In this document: positions 17,416 to 25,844 of the stretch, one piece after another
Layout: each line of letters begins with the position of its first letter
How positions within the stretch are numbered: position 1 is the first letter of the stretch
From: Flavihumibacter sp. CACIAM 22H1
GTDB taxonomy: Bacteria > Bacteroidota > Bacteroidia > Chitinophagales > Chitinophagaceae
Assembly (NCBI RefSeq): GCF_001601815.1
Contig: NZ_LUKG01000002.1
Location: 75,053 to 110,342, forward strand
Reading direction: 5' to 3'
Length of the DNA: 35,290 nucleotides
Made by a program: the position numbers and the translations under genes
Notes under the pieces: generated by a model
The model's database searches: none
Seen by the model: only the letters and a program-made list of their open reading frames with translations
What the model was told of the DNA's origin: nothing

Positions 17416-17433
17416 CGAGGACCTGAATATTTT

Positions 17434-18930
17434 TTAACAACCCGCTGATTCCGGCGGGTTTTTTCTTGCCCAGCTCCAGCTGGCGTATACCAGTAATCCC
17501 ATGGCCGTAAGGAAAAGAGTAGGTAATACCAGGGTGGCGGGCTTGGAAGGATTGGGAAAGCCTTGCCAATTGTCTTTATTTTCTTCACCGGGAATTAACT
17601 GCAGCAAATCATAGAGGTTTTCCGATTGAAAAAAATACCCGATACCCGCTCTTTGCAAACAAGGATGGTCTCTTCTGCTGGCAGTTACATAAACGATATT
17701 GGAAGCATGAAGTTCATAGCGGTCCTGGATATGCGAAAAAAGATGCTCTTTGCCGTAATCCGTTATTACTTCATTACCCGATTCATCGGTGTTCAGCTCG
17801 TATTCAAAATAGGGGGCCAGTTCCAGCTCTCCGGTAACAATTCCATCGTCTAACAGGAGATTATTGCTTATCACAAAGTCAATACCCAGTTTGTTTTTAA
17901 CATGATTGGCAACAAAAGAGAATATTTCTGAAACCAGCCCAACCGAATAACCTCTTTTTTTCAATTCACGAATTACTTCCTGAACACCTTTTACCAAAGG
18001 CATATCATCCGCAATTTCCAACAGCAGTGGCAAGCTGATTCCTTTAAAAACGGTGGCAATTTCTTTTATTTTTTCTTTGGCGGGTGCACCGGTAGATACA
18101 ATGGGTAACAATTTTTCGGTTAAGCCTAGCTGTTGTGCCGCGGCCGCCAGGTACCTGCCATCTAATACCACATCATCCATTTCGAGCAATACCATTTTTT
18201 TCATATGCTGGAAAGATTCCAATACAGAGGATTCTAACTGCCGGTTAATCAGGTTGATTTCGCCGATCGTAGCCAGGCTTTGTAAGCCGTCTGCATCTGC
18301 TTTGCGCAAAATGGTGCGAGATACCTGTTTCGACATCTTACCTAATTGTTCCAGGCTCTGCATCGCATTCTGCACCCTGCCGATATTTACTTCTTCTATC
18401 CGGGCACCAAGTTTATGGATATCAATCAGTAATCCTATATCCACCCCATAGTCTTTTTCAAAAATGATTTTTTCAAGCAGTGATTTTTTTGCGGCAATCA
18501 TTCCACTAAGGGGTTGGTCTAATTTACTCAGTTCGGGGAACAATATACTCAATAGGGGTTTGGCTACTAATTGCGTAACTCTACCCGCCTGCCTGGTAAA
18601 GCATGATTTTACAAAATCAGCCTGGTCTTTCAGGATAGGTGCTGTCAACAGATCCACTACATCGTTGGGGTAAGTAGTGATATCCCCATCGAGGTAAACG
18701 ATCGTATCGTATTTAGCAGCAAGCAGGCCTTCGCGCATAGACAACCCCTTTCCCCGCTGGCTGCTGGTAAGAATGCGTACCGATTCTTTCAGCGCTTCAG
18801 AAATGGTGTTATCTGTCGAATTATCATCCACCACAATAATTTCATGGGGAATACTGGTTTTTCGAATGGTCTTTATCACTTTTCGGATAGTTGCTCCTTC
18901 ATTCAGTACCGGAATTACAATCGAAACCAT
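17434..18930 (-). CDS. GpgS-like glycosyltransferase fused to a degenerate HAD-type domain, C-terminal membrane anchor
   Basis: A 498-residue fusion. Residues 1-210 are a GT-A glycosyltransferase: VSIVIPVLNEGATI at the start, VVDDNSTD, GKG and DGD at 81-83 (metal/nucleotide-sugar site). Segments GRVTQLVAKPLL, DQPLSG and YGVDIGLLID match the glucosyl-3-phosphoglycerate synthase (GT81) pattern. Residues 245-440 look like a SerB-type HAD phosphatase: VSE with Ser334, Lys394 and AGIGYFF. However the nucleophile position reads LEMDD (Glu250 for Asp), and the last motif reads TASRRD instead of a GDGxND form. Residues about 465-485 form a membrane segment. Synthase-phosphatase fusions are known for mannosylglycerate, so a sugar-glycerate product is a reasonable guess, but the phosphatase half looks inactive. 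Its last codons overlap the E2 terminator. Confidence 0.82.
   Translation of the reverse strand: MVSIVIPVLNEGATIRKVIKTIRKTSIPHEIIVVDDNSTDNTISEALKESVRILTSSQRGKGLSMREGLLAAKYDTIVYLDGDITTYPNDVVDLLTAPILKDQADFVKSCFTRQAGRVTQLVAKPLLSILFPELSKLDQPLSGMIAAKKSLLEKIIFEKDYGVDIGLLIDIHKLGARIEEVNIGRVQNAMQSLEQLGKMSKQVSRTILRKADADGLQSLATIGEINLINRQLESSVLESFQHMKKMVLLEMDDVVLDGRYLAAAAQQLGLTEKLLPIVSTGAPAKEKIKEIATVFKGISLPLLLEIADDMPLVKGVQEVIRELKKRGYSVGLVSEIFSFVANHVKNKLGIDFVISNNLLLDDGIVTGELELAPYFEYELNTDESGNEVITDYGKEHLFSHIQDRYELHASNIVYVTASRRDHPCLQRAGIGYFFQSENLYDLLQLIPGEENKDNWQGFPNPSKPATLVLPTLFLTAMGLLVYASWSWARKNPPESAGC
17439..17464 (+). terminator. Rho-independent terminator of the E2 gene
   Basis: AACCCGC (17439-17445) pairs with GCGGGTT (17454-17460) over an eight-base loop, and the run of six T ends at 17464. 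It begins 23 bases after the E2 stop. The same bases encode the last residues (KNPPESAGC) of the convergent glycosyltransferase. Confidence 0.8.
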
Positions 18931-18958
18931 AGTTAAGCATTTAGGTTCTTCAGAATTA

Positions 18959-18966
18959 CAAAGGTA
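18959..18966 (-). promoter_or_regulatory. -7 promoter element of the glycosyltransferase fusion gene (TACCTTTG)
   Basis: On the minus strand TACCTTTG matches the TAnnTTTG consensus exactly and ends 28 bases upstream of ATG 18930. No good -33 TTTG was found at 19-21 bases. The 166 bases between this gene and the divergent lipoprotein gene must hold both promoters. Confidence 0.45.
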
Positions 18967-19096
18967 CCGCCTATCGGGGCGGCGTATTGCTGTCCTGTTT
19001 GGTTGGCCTCGATTTAATCAAATTTTCATGCCAAATTCGTGAATGAATGTAGAGTGTCTGATATGTTGTAATTTGAATAGGTAAAAAAAATAGTAT

Positions 19097-20239
19097 ATGA
19101 TTCGTTATGGGGTGCTTTTGTGTTGTATAGTGGCTATATGCTGGAGTTGCGGTGGTGCTAACAGGTTGAGCCGGTATTATACGGAGGAGGATAAGGCTGT
19201 ATTTGAATTGGTTGACCAGGTAAAGAAAACCCCGGCCGATAAAGCCCTGGTGCGCCAGCTCTTTGACGCTTATGATATGGCTTTTCAAAAGCGCGAAAAA
19301 ATGGATCAATACCCGGGCCTGGGCAATCATTTGGGCGATCATTACATGGGTATTGCAAGAGAATGGGAAATTGTTCAGAAAATGTATCAGGCCATCCGGC
19401 AATTGCCTCTAGCTGATAAGCAGCAGCCGGTTATTTTGGATCCAACCAGTCGTTTAAACCAGGTAAAGCAAGAGGCGGCAGAACAGTATTACCAGTCGGG
19501 TAAAGCCCTGCTCGGCTACAATACCCGTCAACAGGCCGTACAGGCATTGGATTATCTGGAAAAAGCGAATAAGGCCTGGCCGGGTTATAAGGACCTTAAT
19601 CAGCTTTTACAGGTTGCTGCGGAACGTGCTGTTACCAGGGTTTTGGTGAACCCGGTAAATTACAATAGGTATAACTGGAGTTACTGGGGGTTCCAGAACG
19701 ACTGGCTGCAGCAGCAGATGGTGCGCGATCTCAATGCCCGGGCCTTCCGCAATGTCCGCTTTTTCACCGAGTGGGAGCTTCGGTCACAACAACTGGTTCC
19801 GGATAAAATTGTAGACCTTGATTTTGTAGAATTATTTGTAGATCGGGTACATACCGAACGAAAAAGATACGACCGTTCAAAAAGTATAAAAACGGGGGAA
19901 ACGAAATCCAATCCGCCACAGCCCATTTATACAACGGTTCGGGCTACTGTATTCGTAGATCGGCAATACATGACAAGTTATGCTACTCTTGAATGCCGGA
20001 TTTACGACCGAGAGAACAACCAGAATATTTTATTTGACCGGTTTCCCGATCGGTTTAACTGGGTGCAGGAAAGGGCAAGGTTTACCGGCGATCGTCGTGC
20101 CTTGGAACCCTCCGATATAGCTTTGTTGAATAACCGTTGGGATGATCGTCCGCCTACCCGCGAGCAGATTGCGGAACAACTGATCAGGTCTACTTACCAG
20201 CAATTACTAAGTCGGATAAACAGCGGCGTTAGTTTTTAA
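19097..20239 (+). CDS. Uncharacterised lipoprotein, 380 aa
   Basis: The first 17 residues are a hydrophobic signal and Cys18 sits in a lipobox-like CWSC|GG, so the protein is probably lipidated in the envelope. Residues 30-200 look alpha-helical, with repeat-like pairs (KALVRQLFDAYDMAFQKRE; QQAVQALDYLEKANKAWPGYKDL) that recall TPR helices. The C-terminal half is mixed and basic, with RYDRSKSIKTGETKS and TVRATVFVDRQYMTSYATLECRIYD. I do not recognise a named family. It converges on the rhomboid gene with nine bases between the stops and no visible terminator. Confidence 0.75.
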   Translation: MIRYGVLLCCIVAICWSCGGANRLSRYYTEEDKAVFELVDQVKKTPADKALVRQLFDAYDMAFQKREKMDQYPGLGNHLGDHYMGIAREWEIVQKMYQAIRQLPLADKQQPVILDPTSRLNQVKQEAAEQYYQSGKALLGYNTRQQAVQALDYLEKANKAWPGYKDLNQLLQVAAERAVTRVLVNPVNYNRYNWSYWGFQNDWLQQQMVRDLNARAFRNVRFFTEWELRSQQLVPDKIVDLDFVELFVDRVHTERKRYDRSKSIKTGETKSNPPQPIYTTVRATVFVDRQYMTSYATLECRIYDRENNQNILFDRFPDRFNWVQERARFTGDRRALEPSDIALLNNRWDDRPPTREQIAEQLIRSTYQQLLSRINSGVSF

Positions 20240-20248
20240 ACCAGGTAC

Positions 20249-21025
20249 TTATCTTCTTCTGTAGATAAATTTTTGTGGTGGCTTAGGGGGTGGGGCAGGT
20301 GCGCCTGCAGCAAAGATTTTTATAAGCAGAAAACCGGCGGCAAATCCCCCGATATGGGCGGCATAAGCAACTCCGTCCTGCTGTCCGGCGATGGAGCCGA
20401 ATCCGCTGATCAGCTGGAGCCCGATCCATAAACCCAGCGCCACCCAGGAGGGGATGGCAATAATAAACCAGCCGATCAGTGCATTGACCCGTCGGGTGGG
20501 GTACAATAACAAATAGCCTCCCATTATTCCAGAAATAGCGCCTGAAGCTCCGAGGCTCGGAACCAGCGGATCAGCTCCGGCAAAGAGGGTGAAAAAAACA
20601 TGGCTCAGTGAAGCAATGACGCCGGTCAGCAAATAAAAAAGCAGGTAACGGCCATGTCCCAGCCGGTTCTCCAGGTTATCTCCGAAAATCCATAGATACA
20701 GCATATTGCCTGCCAGGTGCGCAATACCACCGTGCATGAACATGGAAGTAATCAAAGTCAGGTACACCGGAATTGGTGTAGGTTGCAAGCCAGGAACCTG
20801 GTAGGTTTGTCCGGATGCCATATCCCGGATCAACTGTCCGTCTGTAATAAGGTCTTTATTGGTAAGGATTTCTGCAGGTACCGTTGAAAATGCATAAGTA
20901 AATCCAATATTGGCACCAAATCCCTGAAAAAAGGCAAAAACAAACACGTTAAGAGCAATTAGTCCCCAGGTAATATAGGGCGTAATATGCCGGTCGCTGT
21001 TGTCATCGCTTATAGGAAAAAGCAT
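20249..21025 (-). CDS. Rhomboid-family intramembrane serine protease
   Basis: A 258-residue membrane protein with six to seven hydrophobic helices. The catalytic dyad is visible: Ser161 in GASGAISG and His224 in YAAHIGG. The supporting HGGIAHLAGNML segment is at 98-109. The enzyme cuts transmembrane segments of other membrane proteins inside the bilayer; its substrate here is unknown. The tail after the last helix is short, Pro-rich and basic (PAPPPKPPQKFIYRRR). ATG 21025. It lies downstream of the porT terminator on the same strand, so it is probably transcribed separately. Confidence 0.95.
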   Translation of the reverse strand: MLFPISDDNSDRHITPYITWGLIALNVFVFAFFQGFGANIGFTYAFSTVPAEILTNKDLITDGQLIRDMASGQTYQVPGLQPTPIPVYLTLITSMFMHGGIAHLAGNMLYLWIFGDNLENRLGHGRYLLFYLLTGVIASLSHVFFTLFAGADPLVPSLGASGAISGIMGGYLLLYPTRRVNALIGWFIIAIPSWVALGLWIGLQLISGFGSIAGQQDGVAYAAHIGGFAAGFLLIKIFAAGAPAPPPKPPQKFIYRRR

Positions 21026-21048
21026 GGGATAATTTTAGTAGTACAAGG

Positions 21049-21074
21049 AAAAACCGTTGGTTGAGCCAACGGTT
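21049..21074 (-). terminator. Rho-independent terminator after porT
   Basis: On the minus strand AACCGTTGG and CCAACGGTT form a perfect 9-bp stem over a five-base loop and run into five T (complement of 21049-21053). It lies about 90 bases beyond the porT stop and ahead of the rhomboid gene, so it should end the dnaX-ubiE-porT transcript. Confidence 0.75.
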
Positions 21075-21162
21075 CTATTCCATTATAGAGATACATGCTA
21101 TACCAGTCAATCTTTATACTGGTAAATTAACACTTTCAGTGCACTAAAAAAAATGTGTGAAC

Positions 21163-21924
21163 TTATCCTTCAAAGATTAATGAAAAGATGATTTGACGGC
21201 TTTGGATGCGGTCAATTACATTGGAAAACTTCAGGTCCGGATCACGCGAGTGTACATTACTGATGCCATTGCTGATTTTAATTTCCGGAGAAAAAATAAA
21301 CATCTTATTGTAGAAATTAAATCCGATGCCGGCTTCTATGCCGAGGTCGGCCTTTTTAAGTTTCACAAAGTTTTCCGCATTCTTGCTACTTGCTTTAGAA
21401 GTAAGGTCTGTTTCAAATTTTACCCCTCCCATCATATATACCCGGAAATTTCCGATACGGTCAGATTTTAGTTTCAGCTGTATGGGTACCCCTAAAAGAA
21501 TCGACTCCACCTGCTGGTTCATGATAGAGGTTTCATCGTTACTGGTATTTGGGTATTTAAGATGATAATTGATGGATTTATTTACAAATAATAACTGTGG
21601 AAACACCACCCGCGCTTCAAAGCGGTGATTAATCCGAAAAGTGTGCATACCCCCGATCCCAAAACCGAAGCTGTTGTTGGGGTTACTTACCAGTATACTG
21701 TCGTGCTGTAAAAACCGGGGATGCTGGTTAAATTGAAACCGGTTGGAGGTTCCCATTATGACGATGCCAATATGGTACCATTTATCATCATTATCCGGCA
21801 TATTGATGGAATTGCGCAATTGCGCCATGCCATCAATACCCAACCCGGTCAGGATTATACAGAAAAATAAGGAGCGCCATAGACCCCATTTCTTGCATGG
21901 GGTAACCTGCTTAACTACATACAT
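21163..21924 (-). CDS. porT: PorT-like outer-membrane protein of the type IX secretion system
   Basis: ATG 21924 is preferred: it gives a basic stretch plus signal peptide (WGLWRSLFFCIILTGLGIDGMA|QLRN); a longer frame begins with TTG at 21984 and adds 20 unlikely residues. The mature part is a beta-barrel, with WYHIGIVIMGTSNRFQF at its start, LLGVPIQLKLKSDRIGNFRVYMMGGVKF in the middle and KKADLGIEAGIGFNFY / FSPEIKISNGISN near the end, all typical of PorT/SprT. PorT is needed for type IX secretion, which exports proteins across the outer membrane and supports gliding. It follows ubiE closely, an association I recall from other Bacteroidota. About 253 residues. Confidence 0.85.
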   Translation of the reverse strand: MYVVKQVTPCKKWGLWRSLFFCIILTGLGIDGMAQLRNSINMPDNDDKWYHIGIVIMGTSNRFQFNQHPRFLQHDSILVSNPNNSFGFGIGGMHTFRINHRFEARVVFPQLLFVNKSINYHLKYPNTSNDETSIMNQQVESILLGVPIQLKLKSDRIGNFRVYMMGGVKFETDLTSKASSKNAENFVKLKKADLGIEAGIGFNFYNKMFIFSPEIKISNGISNVHSRDPDLKFSNVIDRIQSRQIIFSLIFEG

Positions 21925-22012
21925 AAGTAAAAAATCGAACGATAGGCTGGCTTTTGGTGCTTCAAGTATCAAATAAACGGCCAAAAATTGGTTCTATTGT
22001 TGGGCGGGGAGA

Positions 22013-22768
22013 TTATAACATTGCTTTAGAACCTGCATAAATGGTACTGATGCCAAGGGTAAGCGGCTTTCGGTAGGTTGCTTCAAACCCCGTTTCGTTT
22101 AAAATTGTAAGAAAATCATCGCCTTCGGGGAAAGCCTGGACGGAATCATTGAGGTACTGATAGGCAGCTTTATTCTTGGAAACCAGCTTGCCGATACCCG
22201 GGGTTACCAGGTTCATATAAAACCAATATAAAGATTTGAATCCAACTGCTTTGGGTTTGGAGAACTCGAGTACCACTAGTTTACCTCCAGGACGAAGTAC
22301 CCGTAACATTTCGGCCAGCCCTACTTGTAAGTGCTCAAAATTACGGACGCCGAATGCAACCGTAATGGCATCAAAATGATTGTCGGGAAAGGGAAGCGCT
22401 TCACTATCAGCCTGCCGGAGTTCAATCCTAGGTTCCAGGCCCAGCTTACGGATTTTTTGACGACCGATCTCCAGCATTCCGTTCGATATATCAATTCCGG
22501 TAATATGATCAGGCTGCAGGTATTTATAGGTCATCAGGGCCACGTCGGCCGTGCCTGTTGCCACATCCAGGATCTTTTTAGGCCGGATGGCTTGTAATTC
22601 GCGAATGGCTTTTTTTCTCCAGCGTATATCTATGCCGCCGCTCAGGAACCGGTTCAGGAAATCATAGCGAAAAGCGATCTGGTCGAACATATCAGCCACC
22701 TGCTCTTTCTTAGAGCGTTTTTCGTCGTTGAAAGGCAGGATCGTATCGTGGGGAAGAGGTTTGCTCAT
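22013..22768 (-). CDS. ubiE: Demethylmenaquinone methyltransferase (UbiE/MenG)
   Basis: A 251-residue SAM-dependent C-methyltransferase for the last step of menaquinone synthesis. The family signature YDFLNRFLSGGID is at 35-47, SAM motif KILDVATGTADVA at 65-77, and the second signature AFGVRNFEHLQVGLAEMLRVLRPGG follows. Bacteroidota use menaquinone, so MenG activity is the expected one. It lies 28 bases after dnaX and is followed by porT. Confidence 0.96.
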   Translation of the reverse strand: MSKPLPHDTILPFNDEKRSKKEQVADMFDQIAFRYDFLNRFLSGGIDIRWRKKAIRELQAIRPKKILDVATGTADVALMTYKYLQPDHITGIDISNGMLEIGRQKIRKLGLEPRIELRQADSEALPFPDNHFDAITVAFGVRNFEHLQVGLAEMLRVLRPGGKLVVLEFSKPKAVGFKSLYWFYMNLVTPGIGKLVSKNKAAYQYLNDSVQAFPEGDDFLTILNETGFEATYRKPLTLGISTIYAGSKAML

Positions 22769-22796
22769 TTTGTTTAACTGTTAACCGGGACGGCAC

Positions 22797-24611
22797 TTAA
22801 TAATCCAATTCAAGTTTAAGACGGTCCTTCAGCTCTTTAATCAGTGGGAACTGTTCAGCTAGTTGCTGAAAACGTTCCTTGGAATTCAGGGGTGCTTCAA
22901 TTTTTATAGCCAGGTCTTCGCGTTGTTCCACAATTACCTGGTAGGATAAGCGCCTGTTATGAAAACGATGCTGAAGGTATTCCGTTAAGGCAATCCGCTC
23001 ACCATCTACAAATTTCTGCTGCAGATTGTTGGGTGTAACTACGGTAAATTGTTCATGGCTTACCACCCGCAGTTCAGCCATTTCAAAACTTTGGGCAGCC
23101 GGGTTACGGTTATTTTTTAGTACTTCAATAAATTCTCCCCAGGCAGCCTGCAGCAGTTCAGGGGTTACTTGTATGGCAGAACGTACTTTCTCCGTTTGAG
23201 CGGCTGAACTTACCTGTTGCCGGAGTTTTTGCAGGGATCCTAATTTGCCGGAACCGCCGCTTTTTTCCGTTTTTTTCTCCGTAATCAGCTTTTCTTCGAT
23301 CATCAGTTTTGCTCCGCCCATGGACTGTACGGGTGGAGGCATGTCGTCTGGCTGAGCAGAAGGTGGCGGAACAGCGGGCGCAATGGCTGCAACAGCGGTA
23401 GACACTGCATGGGCGGCCGGTGCGGGCCTATTGATTTTTACCGGCTGTACGACCCGGAAATTAAGCGGTTTTAGTTCCGTTCGTTTTTTTTTATCAGCAT
23501 CTCCCGCCAACTCTATCGCCTGTTGCAGGTAGCAGAGTTTTATCAGCGCCAGTTCCACGTGCAGCCGCTTGTTCCTGGCTGATTTATAATTGATTTCTGC
23601 CTCTGCCAATATATTCAGGGAGCTTACCAGATAACCTGTACTGCAACCGGCTGCCATTTCCTGGTAGCGCTGGCGGAAGCTTTCCACCACTTCCACCAGG
23701 ATAGCCACTTTTGCATCCTTGCTTAAGAGCAGGTTACGAATAAATTCGGCAAAGCCATTCAATACCAGGTCTCCTTCAAATCCTTTCCGGTTAATATCTT
23801 CAAAAAGTAATAAAGCCCCCGACAAATCCTGCTTCAGCATGCAGTCCATGAGCTTGAAATAATAATCGGCGTCCAGTATGTTCAGGTGTTCCAGGGTATT
23901 TTTGTAGGTAAGCTCTCCGTTGGTAAAGCTCACAATTTTATCCAGGATGCTTAACGCATCTCGCATACATCCTTCACTTTTCTGGGCAATCACCTGTAGC
24001 GCAGGTAGCTCCGCCTGTATGGTTTCCTTCTCGCAAATTTCCTCCAGGTGCTCCACCGTATCCTGGGTAGTGATCCGTTTGAAGTCAAAAATCTGACAGC
24101 GGGATAGGATGGTGGGAAGGATTTTATGTTTTTCTGTGGTGGCCAAAATAAAAATGGCATAGGGCGGCGGCTCTTCCAGTGTTTTCAGGAAGGCGTTGAA
24201 GGCACTGGTGCTGAGCATGTGCACCTCATCCACGATATATACCTTGTATTTGCCTGCCTGGGGTGCAAAGCGTACCTGTTCTACAAGTGCACGAATATCG
24301 TCTACCGAGTTGTTGCTGGCAGCATCCAGTTCATGAATATTGAGGGAACTGCCTTCGTTAAAAGAGGTGCAGGAGTTACAGGTATTACAGGCTTCCCCGT
24401 CTGCATTGGGTGCTTCGCAGTTGATGGTTTTGGCAAGAATACGGGCACAGGTGGTTTTTCCTACGCCTCTCGGACCGCAAAACAGAAAGGCATGGGCCAA
24501 TTGCTGGTTTTTGATAGCGTTCTTCAGGGTGGTGGTAATATGCGCCTGCCCCACTACCGTGGAAAAGTTCTGGGGACGGTACTTTCTCGCTGATACTATA
24601 AACTGCTCCAT
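22797..24611 (-). CDS. dnaX: DNA polymerase III subunit gamma/tau
   Basis: A 604-residue clamp-loader subunit. Walker A GPRGVGKT at 46-53, a four-Cys zinc module (Cys65, Cys75, Cys78, Cys81), Walker B VYIVDEVH at 124-131, sensor segment FILATTEKHK, and domain III to about residue 370. A Pro/Ala-rich linker (about 394-420) and a tau-like C-terminal domain follow. Lys374-376 are encoded by nine consecutive A at the domain III/linker border; one base gained or lost there would stop translation within ten codons and yield a gamma-sized protein (see findings). It heads the dnaX-ubiE-porT stretch, 46 bases after the acetyltransferase gene. Confidence 0.97.
   Translation of the reverse strand: MEQFIVSARKYRPQNFSTVVGQAHITTTLKNAIKNQQLAHAFLFCGPRGVGKTTCARILAKTINCEAPNADGEACNTCNSCTSFNEGSSLNIHELDAASNNSVDDIRALVEQVRFAPQAGKYKVYIVDEVHMLSTSAFNAFLKTLEEPPPYAIFILATTEKHKILPTILSRCQIFDFKRITTQDTVEHLEEICEKETIQAELPALQVIAQKSEGCMRDALSILDKIVSFTNGELTYKNTLEHLNILDADYYFKLMDCMLKQDLSGALLLFEDINRKGFEGDLVLNGFAEFIRNLLLSKDAKVAILVEVVESFRQRYQEMAAGCSTGYLVSSLNILAEAEINYKSARNKRLHVELALIKLCYLQQAIELAGDADKKKRTELKPLNFRVVQPVKINRPAPAAHAVSTAVAAIAPAVPPPSAQPDDMPPPVQSMGGAKLMIEEKLITEKKTEKSGGSGKLGSLQKLRQQVSSAAQTEKVRSAIQVTPELLQAAWGEFIEVLKNNRNPAAQSFEMAELRVVSHEQFTVVTPNNLQQKFVDGERIALTEYLQHRFHNRRLSYQVIVEQREDLAIKIEAPLNSKERFQQLAEQFPLIKELKDRLKLELDY
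23484..23492 (-). other. A9 slippage candidate inside dnaX
   Basis: Nine A on the minus strand (T on the plus strand) encode Lys374-Lys376. An extra A leads to TAA after KKKTNGTKTA, a missing A to TAA after KKNERN, so either event truncates the protein right after the clamp-loader domains. An A9 run in Thermus dnaX is known to give gamma by transcriptional slippage. Confidence 0.5.
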
Positions 24612-24657
24612 AGAGCAGCGAAATTAAGCAATTGTTGGCATGGATAAAGGGCGCAAA

Positions 24658-25818
24658 TTACAAAAAGGGATGCCGCTGAAAAGGCTTGTTTCGGTCAAAA
24701 AGATAGCGATAGGTGGTAAGAATCCGGCTTCTTTCGTTGGTCAGGTTCTCCGCAACGGCAATCATTTTAGGATTAAAATCACCGATCCATTGCATTTCGT
24801 ATTCGTCGTAAGGCAATTGGTGCTGGATGATTTTTGCAGACTCGACAATAATATAGCTATCCACTCCTTTGGCCTGCCAATCAGGTACCACGCCAAAAAC
24901 AATTCCGGTAAATCGTTTATTGGGTTTGGTTGCCTTCAGCCATAGAAATTTCAGTTTCGCAAACAGGGTAAAGCTTCCGTGCAGGTATTTAAACCACTGG
25001 TTCAGATCGGGCAGGTTGATGAATATGGCAATGGGGTCTTCTTTATAGTAAGCAAACCAGATGATTCGCTCATCCATTACGGGCTTCATCTGTTCAAATA
25101 GTTTAATGCATTGCTGCTGGCTCAGTTCCTTATTGCCGGCATGGCCGGCCCAGGCCTTGTTGTAAACCGTGCAGAAATCGGAGGCAAATTTTTTCAAGGC
25201 TGTTTTTCGGAAATGCCTGGCAGAAAAATTAGGATCGGCTGCCACCATAGCGTGCCGGTCATAAAATTTAGGTGGAAGTTTTTCATGCGGGTGCATGCCA
25301 AAGCAGATCTGGTTAAAAAAGGGTTGAAAGCCGTATTGTTCAAATAATTCAATATAATAAGGCGGGTTGAAATTCATGCAGTATAAAGGAGGTTGAAAGC
25401 CTTTGGTAACCAGTCCCCACCATTTGTCTCTTTCTCCGAAATTGATAGGGCCATCCATGGCTTCCACCCCCTGTTGCTGCAGCCAGTTTTTGGCTGTATC
25501 AAACAGGAGATTAGCTGCTTCCTGCTGGTGAATGCATTCGAAGAAACCTATTCCCCCTACCGGAATATCGTCCCCTTTATTGCGATATTTCTTGTTATGA
25601 AAGGCCGCTATCCGACCGATGGGTTCCGACTGCTCATTCAGCAGTAACCAGCGGATGGCTTTGCCGTGACGGAATGCTTTGTTTTTTGCAGCATCAAAAA
25701 CAGCTTCAATGTCTTTGTCGAGCGGCTGAATCCAGTTGGGATTATTCGCATAGAGTTTAACAGGAAGAGATAAAAATTGTCGAATTTGTTGATTCGTTGA
25801 AACTACTTCAATTCTCAT
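24658..25818 (-). CDS. YghO-like GNAT-family acetyltransferase, copy 1
   Basis: A 386-residue cytoplasmic protein without signal or membrane segments. The start (QFLSLPVKLYANNPNWIQPL), the GRIAAF strand, GGIGFFECIHQQEAANLLFDTA and the strongly conserved MDGPINFGERDKWWGL are shared with the gene upstream and with the YghO group of putative N-acetyltransferases. The acetyl-CoA-binding strand is likely near GRIAAF/FFE; no catalytic residue can be named safely. It is 26 bases after its paralogue and 46 before dnaX. Substrate unknown. Confidence 0.78.
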   Translation of the reverse strand: MRIEVVSTNQQIRQFLSLPVKLYANNPNWIQPLDKDIEAVFDAAKNKAFRHGKAIRWLLLNEQSEPIGRIAAFHNKKYRNKGDDIPVGGIGFFECIHQQEAANLLFDTAKNWLQQQGVEAMDGPINFGERDKWWGLVTKGFQPPLYCMNFNPPYYIELFEQYGFQPFFNQICFGMHPHEKLPPKFYDRHAMVAADPNFSARHFRKTALKKFASDFCTVYNKAWAGHAGNKELSQQQCIKLFEQMKPVMDERIIWFAYYKEDPIAIFINLPDLNQWFKYLHGSFTLFAKLKFLWLKATKPNKRFTGIVFGVVPDWQAKGVDSYIIVESAKIIQHQLPYDEYEMQWIGDFNPKMIAVAENLTNERSRILTTYRYLFDRNKPFQRHPFL

Positions 25819-25844
25819 CAGTTGGTTATGGTTGATTGGTTCGG

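Noticed and set aside
13491-17430. CRISPR array, tRNA or IS element in the gaps
   Set aside because: Gaps are short, and no regularly spaced repeats, cloverleaf patterns or transposase frames were seen here or elsewhere in the window.
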